A stretch of DNA of 18,461 bases from Nitrospira bacterium HGW-Nitrospira-1 (GTDB lineage Bacteria; Nitrospirota; Thermodesulfovibrionia; Thermodesulfovibrionales; UBA6898): positions 1 through 18,461 of the forward strand of contig PGYF01000046.1 in assembly GCA_002839535.1 (NCBI GenBank). Direction: 5' to 3'. Made by a program: the position numbers and the translations under genes. The notes beneath the pieces were generated by a model. It saw only the letters and a list, made by a program, of their open reading frames with translations. It was not told the origin of the DNA and made no database searches. Positions 1 to 7,228 of this stretch are shown here, in pieces (the first letter of the stretch is position 1; each line of letters opens with the position of its first letter).

Positions 1-34
1 GTTAAACTTCTCCTCATGGGTATAGTTCTCCTTT

Positions 35-58
35 CTCCCTTTTAGGGAGTTGTTTTTT
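35..58 (+). terminator. Probable Rho-independent terminator of the preceding gene
   Basis: A 6-bp perfect stem (CTCCCT at 35-40, AGGGAG at 44-49, loop TTT) is followed by a T-rich tract with a run of six T at 53-58. It probably ends a plus-strand gene lying left of the window. The stem is short, so efficiency is uncertain. The rest of 1-146 contains no gene. Confidence 0.5.
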
Positions 59-112
59 CCATTGAGAATTATACCCTGTTTTGAATTTACAGAATTGATG
101 TTACACTATCCA

Positions 113-141
113 TTCTGGCGGTTATCAGATTAGGTTATAAT
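113..141 (+). promoter_or_regulatory. Putative trmFO promoter with a perfect -10 box
   Basis: TATAAT lies at 136-141, only 5 nt before the trmFO ATG at 147. The hexamer 17 bp upstream (TTCTGG, 113-118) is a poor -35. A start site 6-7 nt after the -10 box would fall on or next to the ATG, giving a leaderless mRNA. No Shine-Dalgarno sequence precedes the ATG, which fits. An alternative promoter further upstream (TTGAAT at 81-86, CACTAT at 104-109) is weaker in its -10. Confidence 0.45.
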
Positions 142-146
142 AAACC

Positions 147-1466
147 ATGTCGGAAACATTGATTGTTATCGGCGGCGGGCTTGCAGGTTCTGAGGCAGCC
201 TGGCAGGCTGCTCAGCGCGGGGCACAGGTCATTTTGTATGAAATGAGACCTGAAAAACTGACAGAGGCGCATAAGACCTCCTCTCTGGCAGAGTTGGTAT
301 GTTCAAACTCCCTGAGATCGAATGACCTTTACACCGGACCCGGGCTTCTCAAGAAAGAACTATCAATGGCAGGCTCACTGATAATGGAAGCAGCGTATGC
401 CTCTGCTGTGCCTGCAGGGTCTGCATTGGCTGTGGACAGGGAAGGGTTTGCAGTATATATCAGCGCGAAAATAACAGGCCATCCAAATATCAAGATTGTC
501 AGGGAAGAAATTACCGGCCTTCCCGACAGCTTGGCTGTAATAGCTACAGGACCGCTTACATCCAAGGCTATGGCAAAATCCCTTTCTGAACGCATAGGCG
601 GTGATTATCTCTATTTTTATGATGCGATAGCCCCTATTATTGACGCGGAATCAATTGATTATCAGAAGGTATTTAGGGCTTCCCGCTATGGAAAGGGCGG
701 AGAAGATTATCTCAACTGCCCCATGACAGAGGAGGAGTACAGACAGTTTTATCAGGCGATTATTGCGGCTGAAAAGGTCAATCCAGAAGGGTTTGAGGAA
801 AAAATGGTATTTGAGGGATGTATGCCTATTGAGGTCATGGCCTCAAGAGGGCTTGACACCATGAGGTTCGGTCCAATGAAACCGGTCGGCCTCCCTGACC
901 CGCATACAGGAAGAGAACCGCATGCAGTCGTCCAACTCAGGACCGAAAATAAGGACATGACAGCATATAATATGGTTGGGTTTCAGACGAGGTTGAAATG
1001 GCCGGAACAAAAAAGGGTCTTCCGCATGATCAGCGGACTCGAAAACGCCGAGTTTCTCCGGTTGGGGAGTATTCACCGTAATACGTTCATCAATTCGCCT
1101 CTTTTTCTGAACAAGGACCTGACATTGAAAATGCACAAAAACCTTTATATGGCAGGACAGATAACCGGAGTTGAGGGGTACATTGAATCAACAGCCATGG
1201 GGATGATCGCAGGCATAAATGCAGCATTACGATTGCAGGGGAAGAAGACTATTGCTGTGCCGGAGACAACAGCCCACGGGGCGCTCATACGCCATATTAC
1301 GGAATCGGAAAGCAGGCATTTTCAGCCGAGCAATATCAACTTCGGCCTCTTTCCTGTCCTTGAGGAGGCCAGTAAGATGAGAGACAAAAAACTGAAAAAG
1401 CAGCTTCTTGTAGAAAGGGCGATAAAAGCCTGGGAAGGTTATTTGCAGGCTATGGATATGCTGTGA
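147..1466 (+). CDS. trmFO: TrmFO, methylenetetrahydrofolate-dependent tRNA (uracil-54-C5)-methyltransferase
   Basis: TrmFO is a cytosolic FAD enzyme that makes ribothymidine-54 in the tRNA T-loop, taking the methyl carbon from 5,10-methylene-THF. The 439-residue protein has the usual family length. The FAD dinucleotide-binding motif GGGLAGSE is at residues 9-16. Cys52 (in CSNSLRS) and Cys225 (in EGCMPIE) match the two functional cysteines known from B. subtilis TrmFO (53 and 226). The C-terminal half holds the family segments ending in VEGYIESTAMG. The gene overlaps xerC by 4 nt, so the two are translationally coupled. The order trmFO-xerC-hslV-hslU is conserved in several phyla. The start is set by the ATG right after the -10 box; no ribosome-binding site is visible. 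Confidence 0.97.
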   Translation: MSETLIVIGGGLAGSEAAWQAAQRGAQVILYEMRPEKLTEAHKTSSLAELVCSNSLRSNDLYTGPGLLKKELSMAGSLIMEAAYASAVPAGSALAVDREGFAVYISAKITGHPNIKIVREEITGLPDSLAVIATGPLTSKAMAKSLSERIGGDYLYFYDAIAPIIDAESIDYQKVFRASRYGKGGEDYLNCPMTEEEYRQFYQAIIAAEKVNPEGFEEKMVFEGCMPIEVMASRGLDTMRFGPMKPVGLPDPHTGREPHAVVQLRTENKDMTAYNMVGFQTRLKWPEQKRVFRMISGLENAEFLRLGSIHRNTFINSPLFLNKDLTLKMHKNLYMAGQITGVEGYIESTAMGMIAGINAALRLQGKKTIAVPETTAHGALIRHITESESRHFQPSNINFGLFPVLEEASKMRDKKLKKQLLVERAIKAWEGYLQAMDML

Positions 1467-2350
1467 AAAATAAAATAGACCAATTCATAAGATATCTCGA
1501 AATCGAAAATGACGCCTCGAAACATACCCTCAGGGCTTACAGAAAAGACCTTGAGTCATTCAGCGAATATGCGGGGAAAAAAATTGAAAATATAGAGATG
1601 ATCGACGTCAGAGGCTTTGTCGCCCAGCAGATAAAGAAGGGCCTGAGTAAAACAACAGCCGGCAGGCGTCTTGCCTCAGTCAGGTCTTTCCTGAACTTTC
1701 TCTTGAGGGAGGGCTATATCAAGTCCAATCCTGCAAAGCTTGTAACAACCCCGAAGACAGAGAGACGGCTGCCGAATTTTCTCTCTGTTGACGATGTTTT
1801 TTCTCTCCTTGAAAAGCCCGACGGCATTGGTATGCTTCCGGCAAGAGACAGGGCTATACTGGAACTGCTTTATTCAAGCGGCTTGCGGGTGAGCGAGATC
1901 GCAGAGCTTAACGTGGATGATATCAACACAAAGGAAGGGCTGGTAAAGGTCAGGGGTAAAGGAAAAAAAGAACGTATCCTTCCTATAGGTTCAAAAGCTA
2001 TTGACGCCATAAAAACATATGCGGTTGAAAAGATGCTCCTCAAAAAGAAAGACCGGGCGATGTTTCTTAATAGAAGAGGCGCAAAGCTGTCAGACCGGGG
2101 GGTAAGACGTATTGTTGTGAAATATTCGCGGAGGGCAGGCATCAATGGACAGATAGGCCCTCATACCCTGAGGCATACCTTTGCATCGCATTTGCTGCAG
2201 GCAGGAGCGGATTTACGGGTGATACAGGAACTGCTTGGGCACTCCTCTTTGTCGACCACCCAGAAGTACACCCATATAGACATTACTCACCTGATGGATG
2301 TGTACGATAAGGCGCACCCTCTCTCGGGTGACGAAAAAGAAAAAAAGTAG
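1463..2350 (+). CDS. xerC: Tyrosine recombinase XerC
   Basis: Site-specific recombinase of the Xer family, which resolves chromosome dimers at dif together with XerD at the septum. It has 295 residues: an N-terminal SAM-like core-binding domain (about 1-90) and a C-terminal catalytic domain. All six catalytic residues are present: Arg142, Lys166, His234, Arg237, His260 and nucleophile Tyr269. Each is offset by exactly six from the E. coli XerC numbering. The start is a GTG inside the trmFO stop region (GTGA overlap), indicating coupled translation. This gene position, between trmFO and hslV, is the place of codV/xerC in Bacillus. No partner XerD is seen here. Whether it acts as XerC or as a single Xer cannot be decided from this window. 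Confidence 0.95.
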   Translation: MKNKIDQFIRYLEIENDASKHTLRAYRKDLESFSEYAGKKIENIEMIDVRGFVAQQIKKGLSKTTAGRRLASVRSFLNFLLREGYIKSNPAKLVTTPKTERRLPNFLSVDDVFSLLEKPDGIGMLPARDRAILELLYSSGLRVSEIAELNVDDINTKEGLVKVRGKGKKERILPIGSKAIDAIKTYAVEKMLLKKKDRAMFLNRRGAKLSDRGVRRIVVKYSRRAGINGQIGPHTLRHTFASHLLQAGADLRVIQELLGHSSLSTTQKYTHIDITHLMDVYDKAHPLSGDEKEKK

Positions 2351-2750
2351 GATGAATTGCTTCCTGATTTGTGTCATTGCCCGACCCCCCTCCGTCATTC
2401 CACGACCCCCCTCCGTCATTCCACGACCCCCTGATCAAGTCAGAGGGCATGCTTGATCGGGGAATCCATACCCTATCCTGGATTGTGCTCTTGGCACAGG
2501 GTTCTTCACAAAGTGAACAGTCTCAAAATAGTAACAACATTGTTTTAAAAAATTCCTCCTGACCTCCCTTTGCCAAAGGGAGGAATTCCCCCTTAAAAAA
2601 GGGGGGTACAGGGGGTTGTTTCCTTCTTTGGTAAAGAGGGGAAAGGGGGAGTTAATTTCCCCGCACTTGAGGGGAGGGTGACGTATTCGGGGGAAAATGA
2701 CATAATAAATGTTATCTTAGTAAGATAAACAGATTTGAAAAGGAGCGGAT
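2351..2750. repeat. 400-bp intergenic spacer packed with short repeats and hairpins
   Basis: No credible gene is visible. From left to right: a 21-bp tandem repeat, CGACCCCCCTCCGTCATTCCA, in about 2.4 copies at 2382-2431; an inverted repeat CCCTGATCAAG/CTTGATCGGG with a one-base bulge (2428-2439 and 2452-2462); small hairpins TGTGC/GCACA (2484-2498) and TTCAC/GTGAA (2505-2517); a perfect 9-bp hairpin CCTCCCTTT/AAAGGGAGG with a 3-nt loop (2563-2583); CCCCCTT/AAGGGGG (2588-2605); and a related degenerate copy around 2620-2650. The GTCATTCC...GGAATCC arms resemble REP-like repeats common in many genomes. The spacer separates trmFO-xerC from hslVU. Confidence 0.75.
2697..2728 (+). promoter_or_regulatory. 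Putative hslVU promoter overlapped by a 17-bp palindrome
   Basis: ATGACA (2697-2702) lies 18 bp from TAAGAT (2721-2726), a plausible -35/-10 pair. The perfect palindrome TTATCTTAGTAAGATAA (2712-2728, 8-bp arms around one base) covers the -10 box, where a repressor would act. hslV then has a good Shine-Dalgarno site, AAGGAG, about 5 nt before its ATG. The sequence is not a CIRCE element. The regulator is unknown. Confidence 0.4.
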
Positions 2751-3281
2751 ATGTTTCATGCAACGACAATACTTTGTGTAAGGCGTGACGGCAAGGTCGC
2801 CATAGGCGGCGACGGACAGGTTACCATGGGAAATACTATTTTCAAGCAGAACGCAAAAAAGATAAGAACCATCTACAACGAAAAGGTGGTTGCGGGTTTT
2901 GCGGGTGCAACAGCTGACGCCTTTACATTATTTGAAAAGTTTGAGGGAAAGCTTGAATCGTACAGGGGAAATATAACAAGGGCGGCTGTCGAACTTGCAA
3001 AGGACTGGAGGACTGATAAGATACTCAGAAGGCTGGAGGCGCTGCTGATAATCGCTGACAGGGAACATACCTTTATTATCTCCGGCACCGGCGACGTCAT
3101 AGAGCCTGAAGAGGGTATTGCCGCCATCGGCTCAGGCGGCGCTTATGCGCAGGCTGCAGCCAAGGCCCTCCTTGACAATACGCAGCTCAGCGCCAGGGAG
3201 ATAGTGGAAAAATCAATGAAGATTGCCGCAAATATCTGCATTTATACCAATGAAAATATAAGCATGGAGGAGCTGTTATAG
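2751..3281 (+). CDS. hslV: HslV (ClpQ), ATP-dependent protease proteolytic subunit
   Basis: Threonine protease subunit that forms a double hexameric ring and degrades unfolded proteins delivered by HslU in the cytosol. It has 176 residues, the normal length. The N-terminus MFHATTIL implies removal of a four-residue propeptide to expose Thr5 as the catalytic nucleophile; the family motif GGDGQVTMGNT follows at about residues 19-29. The start is supported by AAGGAG just upstream. hslU begins one base after the stop codon, so the two form an operon. A palindrome-overlapped promoter lies upstream, suggesting regulated expression, perhaps in stress. Confidence 0.97.
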   Translation: MFHATTILCVRRDGKVAIGGDGQVTMGNTIFKQNAKKIRTIYNEKVVAGFAGATADAFTLFEKFEGKLESYRGNITRAAVELAKDWRTDKILRRLEALLIIADREHTFIISGTGDVIEPEEGIAAIGSGGAYAQAAAKALLDNTQLSAREIVEKSMKIAANICIYTNENISMEELL

Positions 3282-3282
3282 A

Positions 3283-4620
3283 ATGGATGAGCTTACGCCG
3301 AGAAAGATTGTAGAAGAACTCGATAAATATATCATAGGCCAGAAAAACGCCAAGAAGTCAGTTGCTATTGCCTTGAGAAACAGGTGGAGGAGGCAGAGAC
3401 TTTCCCCTGAATTGAAAGACGAGGTGCTGCCCAAAAATATCATTATGATAGGCCCTACAGGTGTAGGAAAGACAGAAATAGCCCGCAGGCTGTCCAGGCT
3501 TGCCAACGCTCCTTTCCTGAAGATTGAGGCCTCAAAGTTCACCGAGGTAGGATATGTGGGAAGGGACGTTGAGTCAATGATACGGGACCTTGCGGAGATA
3601 TCGGTCAGCATGGTCAGACAGGAGCATCTCGAAAAGATTCGGGAAAAGGCAAGGCATCTTGCTGAGGAGCGGCTCCTTGATCTCCTTTTGCCACAGCCGC
3701 GTTTATCAAGGACAGAGGTGGACGAACTGGAAAAGGAGCGGAGCAGAGAGACAAGGGAAAGACTGAGGGAACAACTGAAGGCCGGCAAACTCGATTCCCG
3801 TTATGTTGATATAGAGGTGAAGGAAAAAATCATGCCCTTTGGCGTTATCTCAAGCGCCGGTCTTGAAGATATTGAGATGAACCTTAAGTCCATGCTGGGC
3901 AATTTTCTGCCTGAAAAGGCGAAACGGAAAAAGGCAAAGGTACCCGAGGCCCTGAAAATGCTTGAAGATGAAGAGGCCAACAAGCTGATTGATATGGACA
4001 AGATCGCCAGGGATGCGATAGAAAGGCTAGAGCAGGCAGGGATCGTTTTTTTGGATGAGATAGACAAAATTGCGGTCAAAGGACACGGATATGGCCCTGA
4101 TGTTTCACGGGAAGGCGTGCAGCGAGACCTTCTCCCTATTGTGGAAGGCTCGACCGTGGCAACAAAGCATGGCGCTGTGAAAACCGAACATATACTCTTT
4201 ATTGCCGCCGGCGCCTTTCATATGGCAAAACCTTCAGATCTTATCCCGGAACTCCAGGGAAGGTTTCCGATCCGTGTAGAACTCGGTCCTCTCGGGAAGG
4301 AAGATTTCAAGAGAATCCTTACAGAGCCGAATAATGCCCTCATCAAGCAATATGTTGCATTGCTTGAGACTGAAGGCGTGGAACTTGAATTCTCTGAAGA
4401 CGCCATTGACGAGATATCGGAGATTGCCGAGCAGGTAAACGAAAAGACAGAGAACATAGGCGCTCGCAGACTCCATACCATACTTGAACGGCTTCTTGAG
4501 GAGATATCCTTTGAGGCGCCGGAAAGAAAAAATGAGAGGCTGCATATAGACAGGGCCTATGTCAAAGACAAGCTGAGTGATATTGCGCTGGATCAGGACC
4601 TGAGCAGGTATATACTGTAA
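3283..4620 (+). CDS. hslU: HslU (ClpY), AAA+ unfoldase of the HslVU protease
   Basis: Hexameric ATPase that unfolds substrates and threads them into HslV. The 445-residue protein has Walker A GPTGVGKT (57-64), the pore loop GYVGRD (90-95), a charged, helical insertion (I) domain at about 110-230, Walker B IVFLDEID (254-261) and a C-terminal sensor-2 region with GARRL. The tail ends in LSRYIL, like the HslU tail that docks into HslV and activates it. A strong Shine-Dalgarno site, GGAGGAG (3266-3272), lies inside the end of hslV. The stop codon is followed within a few bases by the heptamer repeat element that runs into rlpA. Confidence 0.97.
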   Translation: MDELTPRKIVEELDKYIIGQKNAKKSVAIALRNRWRRQRLSPELKDEVLPKNIIMIGPTGVGKTEIARRLSRLANAPFLKIEASKFTEVGYVGRDVESMIRDLAEISVSMVRQEHLEKIREKARHLAEERLLDLLLPQPRLSRTEVDELEKERSRETRERLREQLKAGKLDSRYVDIEVKEKIMPFGVISSAGLEDIEMNLKSMLGNFLPEKAKRKKAKVPEALKMLEDEEANKLIDMDKIARDAIERLEQAGIVFLDEIDKIAVKGHGYGPDVSREGVQRDLLPIVEGSTVATKHGAVKTEHILFIAAGAFHMAKPSDLIPELQGRFPIRVELGPLGKEDFKRILTEPNNALIKQYVALLETEGVELEFSEDAIDEISEIAEQVNEKTENIGARRLHTILERLLEEISFEAPERKNERLHIDRAYVKDKLSDIALDQDLSRYIL

Positions 4621-4622
4621 GT

Positions 4623-4693
4623 GGTGATGAGTGATGAGAAAGAATAAATACTATTCTTTTTTTAGGATTGCCTATTGCTTGTTACTCATTGCT
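4623..4693. repeat. Inverted heptamer-repeat element overlapping the rlpA start
   Basis: Left arm: GGTGATG and AGTGATG, two direct heptamers (4623-4636). Right arm: four heptamers in the opposite orientation (4666-4693), reading AGCAATG, AGTAACA, AGCAATA and GGCAATC on the minus strand. As RNA, 4625-4638 can pair with 4678-4691 over 14 consecutive positions if G-U pairs are counted. Nested inside is a perfect 8-bp stem, AAAGAATA/TATTCTTT (4639-4646 and 4652-4659). The fold includes both candidate start codons of rlpA. Confidence 0.65.
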
Positions 4694-5341
4694 TTTTTTG
4701 CTTCCTGTTCGGCTGTTCATATTAGAGAGCATCCAACAAAGAGCATCTCAGAACCCGCCTATGACAAAATGTACGCGGTGGCATCATGGTATGGCTCTGA
4801 ATTTCACGGCAGGCCGACCTCATCAGGAGAGATATTCAACATGTATGCGAAGACTTGCGCCCATAAAGAATATCCCTTCGGAACCCGGGTGCAGGTAACG
4901 AACGTTCTCAATAACCGCTCGGCTGAGTGTATTGTTAATGACCGGGGCCCTTTTGTGGAAGGCAGGGACATAGATCTGTCTTATGCCATGGCAAAGGAGA
5001 TCGAACTTATCGGGCCTGGCACAGGGAAGGTGCTGTTGGAAGTCAACGGCAGAGACAGCTCATATATACGTCCTGTTAAGTTCCAGACTTCGGAAAAGAC
5101 AGGCCCCTTTGCCGTACAGGTCGGGGCGTTTACAGAAAACATCAATGCAATACAGTTGAAGGCTGCCCTGAAGCTGAAATACCCAAATGTATATATTCAG
5201 GAGGGTGAAGTGAAAGGCGCAACCTATTACAGGGTAAGAGTCGGCAACTTTGCAGATTACAATGCCGCGCTTTCAATCGCAGAGCAATTGGGACAGGAAG
5301 GCTATCAGGCGCTTTTGATGAAGGCTGATGTGAAGATATAG
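4631..5341 (+). CDS. rlpA: RlpA-like septal ring lytic transglycosylase lipoprotein with SPOR domain
   Basis: Predicted outer-membrane lipoprotein that cuts glycan strands lacking stem peptides, usually at the division septum. The 236-residue precursor has a positively charged start, a hydrophobic stretch (about 11-24) and a lipobox-like FASC with Cys26 as lipidation site; Phe at -3 is unusual. A double-psi beta-barrel RlpA domain (about 47-138) contains the family motifs ASWYG and NDRGPF. A SPOR peptidoglycan-binding domain (about 157-230) starts GPFAVQVGAF. Start choice is uncertain: GTG at 4631 or ATG at 4634, without a clear ribosome-binding site. Both lie in the heptamer-repeat hairpin, and the signal peptide core is encoded by the right repeat arm. 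Confidence 0.93.
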   Translation: MMRKNKYYSFFRIAYCLLLIAFFASCSAVHIREHPTKSISEPAYDKMYAVASWYGSEFHGRPTSSGEIFNMYAKTCAHKEYPFGTRVQVTNVLNNRSAECIVNDRGPFVEGRDIDLSYAMAKEIELIGPGTGKVLLEVNGRDSSYIRPVKFQTSEKTGPFAVQVGAFTENINAIQLKAALKLKYPNVYIQEGEVKGATYYRVRVGNFADYNAALSIAEQLGQEGYQALLMKADVKI

Positions 5342-5371
5342 TTTTCCTGCCTGGCAACCTAAAAAAATTCT

Positions 5372-5392
5372 ATCCTGCTTCGGTGGTATTTT
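5372..5392 (+). terminator. Weak candidate terminator after rlpA
   Basis: A C(TTCG)G tetraloop (loop 5379-5382) closes a short stem, 5372-5378 with 5383-5389, that has one mismatch and two G-U pairs. A run of four T (5389-5392) begins with the last paired base. It lies in the 84-bp gap between the convergent genes rlpA and ribD. The stability is modest, so the call is tentative. Confidence 0.3.
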
Positions 5393-5425
5393 CGATTACT
5401 GCTTTTTCTACAACCGCATTTAGGG

Positions 5426-6529
5426 TTATTTACTGATATACCCTTCGACCAGAATATCTTCACCGATCCGCCTTGTTTTAACATCCCGGAGTCGGTATGC
5501 GTCTTCAAGTTTTCTGAAAGACTTTCCCCCAACGGCAGGGTATGAATCTCTGTTGCCTATGATTTTGGGCGCTATGAAAAACATGACCTTGTCCACTATC
5601 CCTGCTTCAAGGCAGTAGGAACTCAGAGAAGAACCTCCCTCAACAAGCAGAGAAGTAATTGAAAGTTTGCCGAGTTCACGCATCAACCATGCAAGGTCAA
5701 GCTCTTTGCTTTGATATGCAATAAAGGAAATCCCCTTTTCTTTAAACTTTTTCCACATAAACTCTTTGTCATTTGCACCCATAGTTACGATGATTGTCTC
5801 GGGAGGACACGATGCCACATGCGAATCCGGACTGGTTTCAAGATGCGGGTCTATAATTATACGAACAGGATTTTTATAACCGGAAACCCTGCAGGTCAGC
5901 ATGGGGTTGTCAGCCCTGATTGTTCCGATTGCTGTCATAACTGCATCAGAGCTTCCCCTGAGTCTGTGCACCATTTTTCTGGCCTTTTCACCTGTAATCC
6001 ACTTTGACTCGCCATCAGGAGCGGCGATCTTTCCGTCTAATGTCATCGCAACTTTAAGAATGACAAACGGAGCGCCTGTTGTTATGTATTTTACATATGA
6101 TTCATTAAGCCTCCGGGCTTTTTCTTCCAAAACTCCTGTTATTGTCTGTATCCCTGCCTTTTCAAGTTCTGCAATGCCTTTTCCCGAGACCTTTGGGTTG
6201 GGGTCTTTCATTGCTGAAATCACTTTTTTTATGCCTGAGGATATGATCTTTTCCGTGCAGGGAGGCGTCCTCTTGTCTTTATGACAGCAAGGTTCGAGGG
6301 TTACAAAAAGGGTCGCGTCTTTTGCCTTGTCTCCGGCATTTAATATCGCGAGGGTTTCCGCATGAGGTTCGCCTGCTTTTTTGTGATAGTCTTCGGCGAT
6401 AACTTTGCCGTTTTTAACTATCACAGCCCCTACCATGGGATTCGGGCTGGTCTTTCCCCTGGCGCGTTCTGCAAGGGCAAGGGCCCTTTTCATGAACGAC
6501 ATATCATTATCAGTAACTTTCATGTCCAT
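5426..6529 (-). CDS. ribD: RibD, bifunctional riboflavin deaminase/reductase
   Basis: Catalyses two early steps of riboflavin synthesis: deamination of diaminohydroxyphosphoribosylaminopyrimidine and NADPH reduction of the ribose side chain. The 367-residue protein has a zinc deaminase domain (about 10-145) with HAE at 56-58 and a PCC...PPC cysteine motif (81/82 and 91), then a reductase domain (about 150-365) with the typical AMTLDGKIA and a GESKWIT segment. The second zinc motif is one residue longer than the usual C-x8-C if Cys81 is the ligand; Cys82 would restore the spacing. No other rib genes are adjacent. Start at 6529 or the ATG two codons later; neither has a clear Shine-Dalgarno site. 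An extended -10 box lies upstream. Confidence 0.96.
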   Translation of the reverse strand: MDMKVTDNDMSFMKRALALAERARGKTSPNPMVGAVIVKNGKVIAEDYHKKAGEPHAETLAILNAGDKAKDATLFVTLEPCCHKDKRTPPCTEKIISSGIKKVISAMKDPNPKVSGKGIAELEKAGIQTITGVLEEKARRLNESYVKYITTGAPFVILKVAMTLDGKIAAPDGESKWITGEKARKMVHRLRGSSDAVMTAIGTIRADNPMLTCRVSGYKNPVRIIIDPHLETSPDSHVASCPPETIIVTMGANDKEFMWKKFKEKGISFIAYQSKELDLAWLMRELGKLSITSLLVEGGSSLSSYCLEAGIVDKVMFFIAPKIIGNRDSYPAVGGKSFRKLEDAYRLRDVKTRRIGEDILVEGYISK

Positions 6530-6547
6530 TGCCGTAAATATTGCGAA

Positions 6548-6562
6548 ATGCTATTTTAGCAT
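6548..6562 (-). promoter_or_regulatory. Putative ribD promoter: extended -10 inside a 15-bp palindrome
   Basis: On the minus strand TGCTAAAAT (complement of 6553-6561) has the form of an extended -10 element, which would start transcription about 20 nt before ribD. The same bases form the palindrome ATGCTATTTTAGCAT (6-bp arms, 3-nt centre), a possible operator. No good -35 box is visible. No flavin-mononucleotide riboswitch is present; the gap to the next gene (6530-6636) is too short. Confidence 0.35.
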
Positions 6563-6636
6563 ACTTCTACTTATCCAGCGGACTCCTCGGATCAATAGAG
6601 AGAGCTCTTGCAGGAAAAATCCAGCAGAATTTAGGA

Positions 6637-7212
6637 TTATCTAATCTCATTGTTTGTAGCGTTCCATACATAATAAATTCTTTGTATTACAGTAATGTTC
6701 GTCAATACAACAAGAACCCATAAGACTGGAAGCATGAAACCGGAAATTGCTCCCAAAGATATGAGAATTAACCTTTCCGGCCTCTCCATAATACCGTGTT
6801 TGCATTCTTCTCCAATCCCTTCTGCCCTTGCTCTGGAATAACTAATCAGGAATGAACCCAAAAGTGTCCCCAGACATAATATTACCCCTGTCGTATTTTT
6901 AACATTCCCCAGGTTATATGCAATAGCAAGGAGAATAAAGGCGTCGGAATATCTGTCAAGAACAGAATCAAGGAATGCCCCAAACCGTGTGATCTTGTTA
7001 TTGATTCTCGCAACAACACCATCCAACACATCGAATAGTGCGCCGACAAGTATCAAAAGACCGCCTGTCAGGAGATCAAAAGAAAGTATGCAGCAGGCAA
7101 ATAAGGTAATTATAAAGCCTATAATTGATAAGGAATTTGGACTAAGCGGTATTTTCCTGGCGATTTCCCCTAAAGGTTTATCAAATGCATGTCCGTATTT
7201 TTCGCTGAGCAT
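6637..7212 (-). CDS. CDP-alcohol phosphatidyltransferase, probable phosphatidylinositol-phosphate synthase
   Basis: Integral membrane enzyme of 191 residues. The complete family motif D-G-x2-A-R-x8-G-x3-D-x3-D is present with Asp64, Gly65, Ala68, Arg69, Gly78, Asp82 and Asp86, plus Asp61. Several hydrophobic segments span the sequence (for example 28-60, 90-125 and 150-175). The later segment ARAEGIG...GIMERPER resembles the inositol-phosphate-specific members (mycobacterial PIPS, archaeal AIPS). The adjacent upstream gene makes inositol phosphate, so the likely reaction is CDP-diacylglycerol plus inositol-1-phosphate giving phosphatidylinositol phosphate. Substrate choice is inference; phosphatidylglycerophosphate synthase is the alternative. 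A Shine-Dalgarno site (AGGGA) lies in the 16-nt gap after the ino1-like gene. Confidence 0.88.
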   Translation of the reverse strand: MLSEKYGHAFDKPLGEIARKIPLSPNSLSIIGFIITLFACCILSFDLLTGGLLILVGALFDVLDGVVARINNKITRFGAFLDSVLDRYSDAFILLAIAYNLGNVKNTTGVILCLGTLLGSFLISYSRARAEGIGEECKHGIMERPERLILISLGAISGFMLPVLWVLVVLTNITVIQRIYYVWNATNNEIR

Positions 7213-7228
7213 CTGTCCCTATCAAGTT

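Noticed and set aside
843..1136. Antisense open frames inside trmFO and other genes
   Set aside because: They are shadows of well-supported genes, without ribosome-binding sites or recognisable protein features.
2371..2562. Plus-strand 63-codon open frame after xerC
   Set aside because: It is a translation of the 21-bp tandem repeat and hairpins, has no ribosome-binding site and no protein-like composition.
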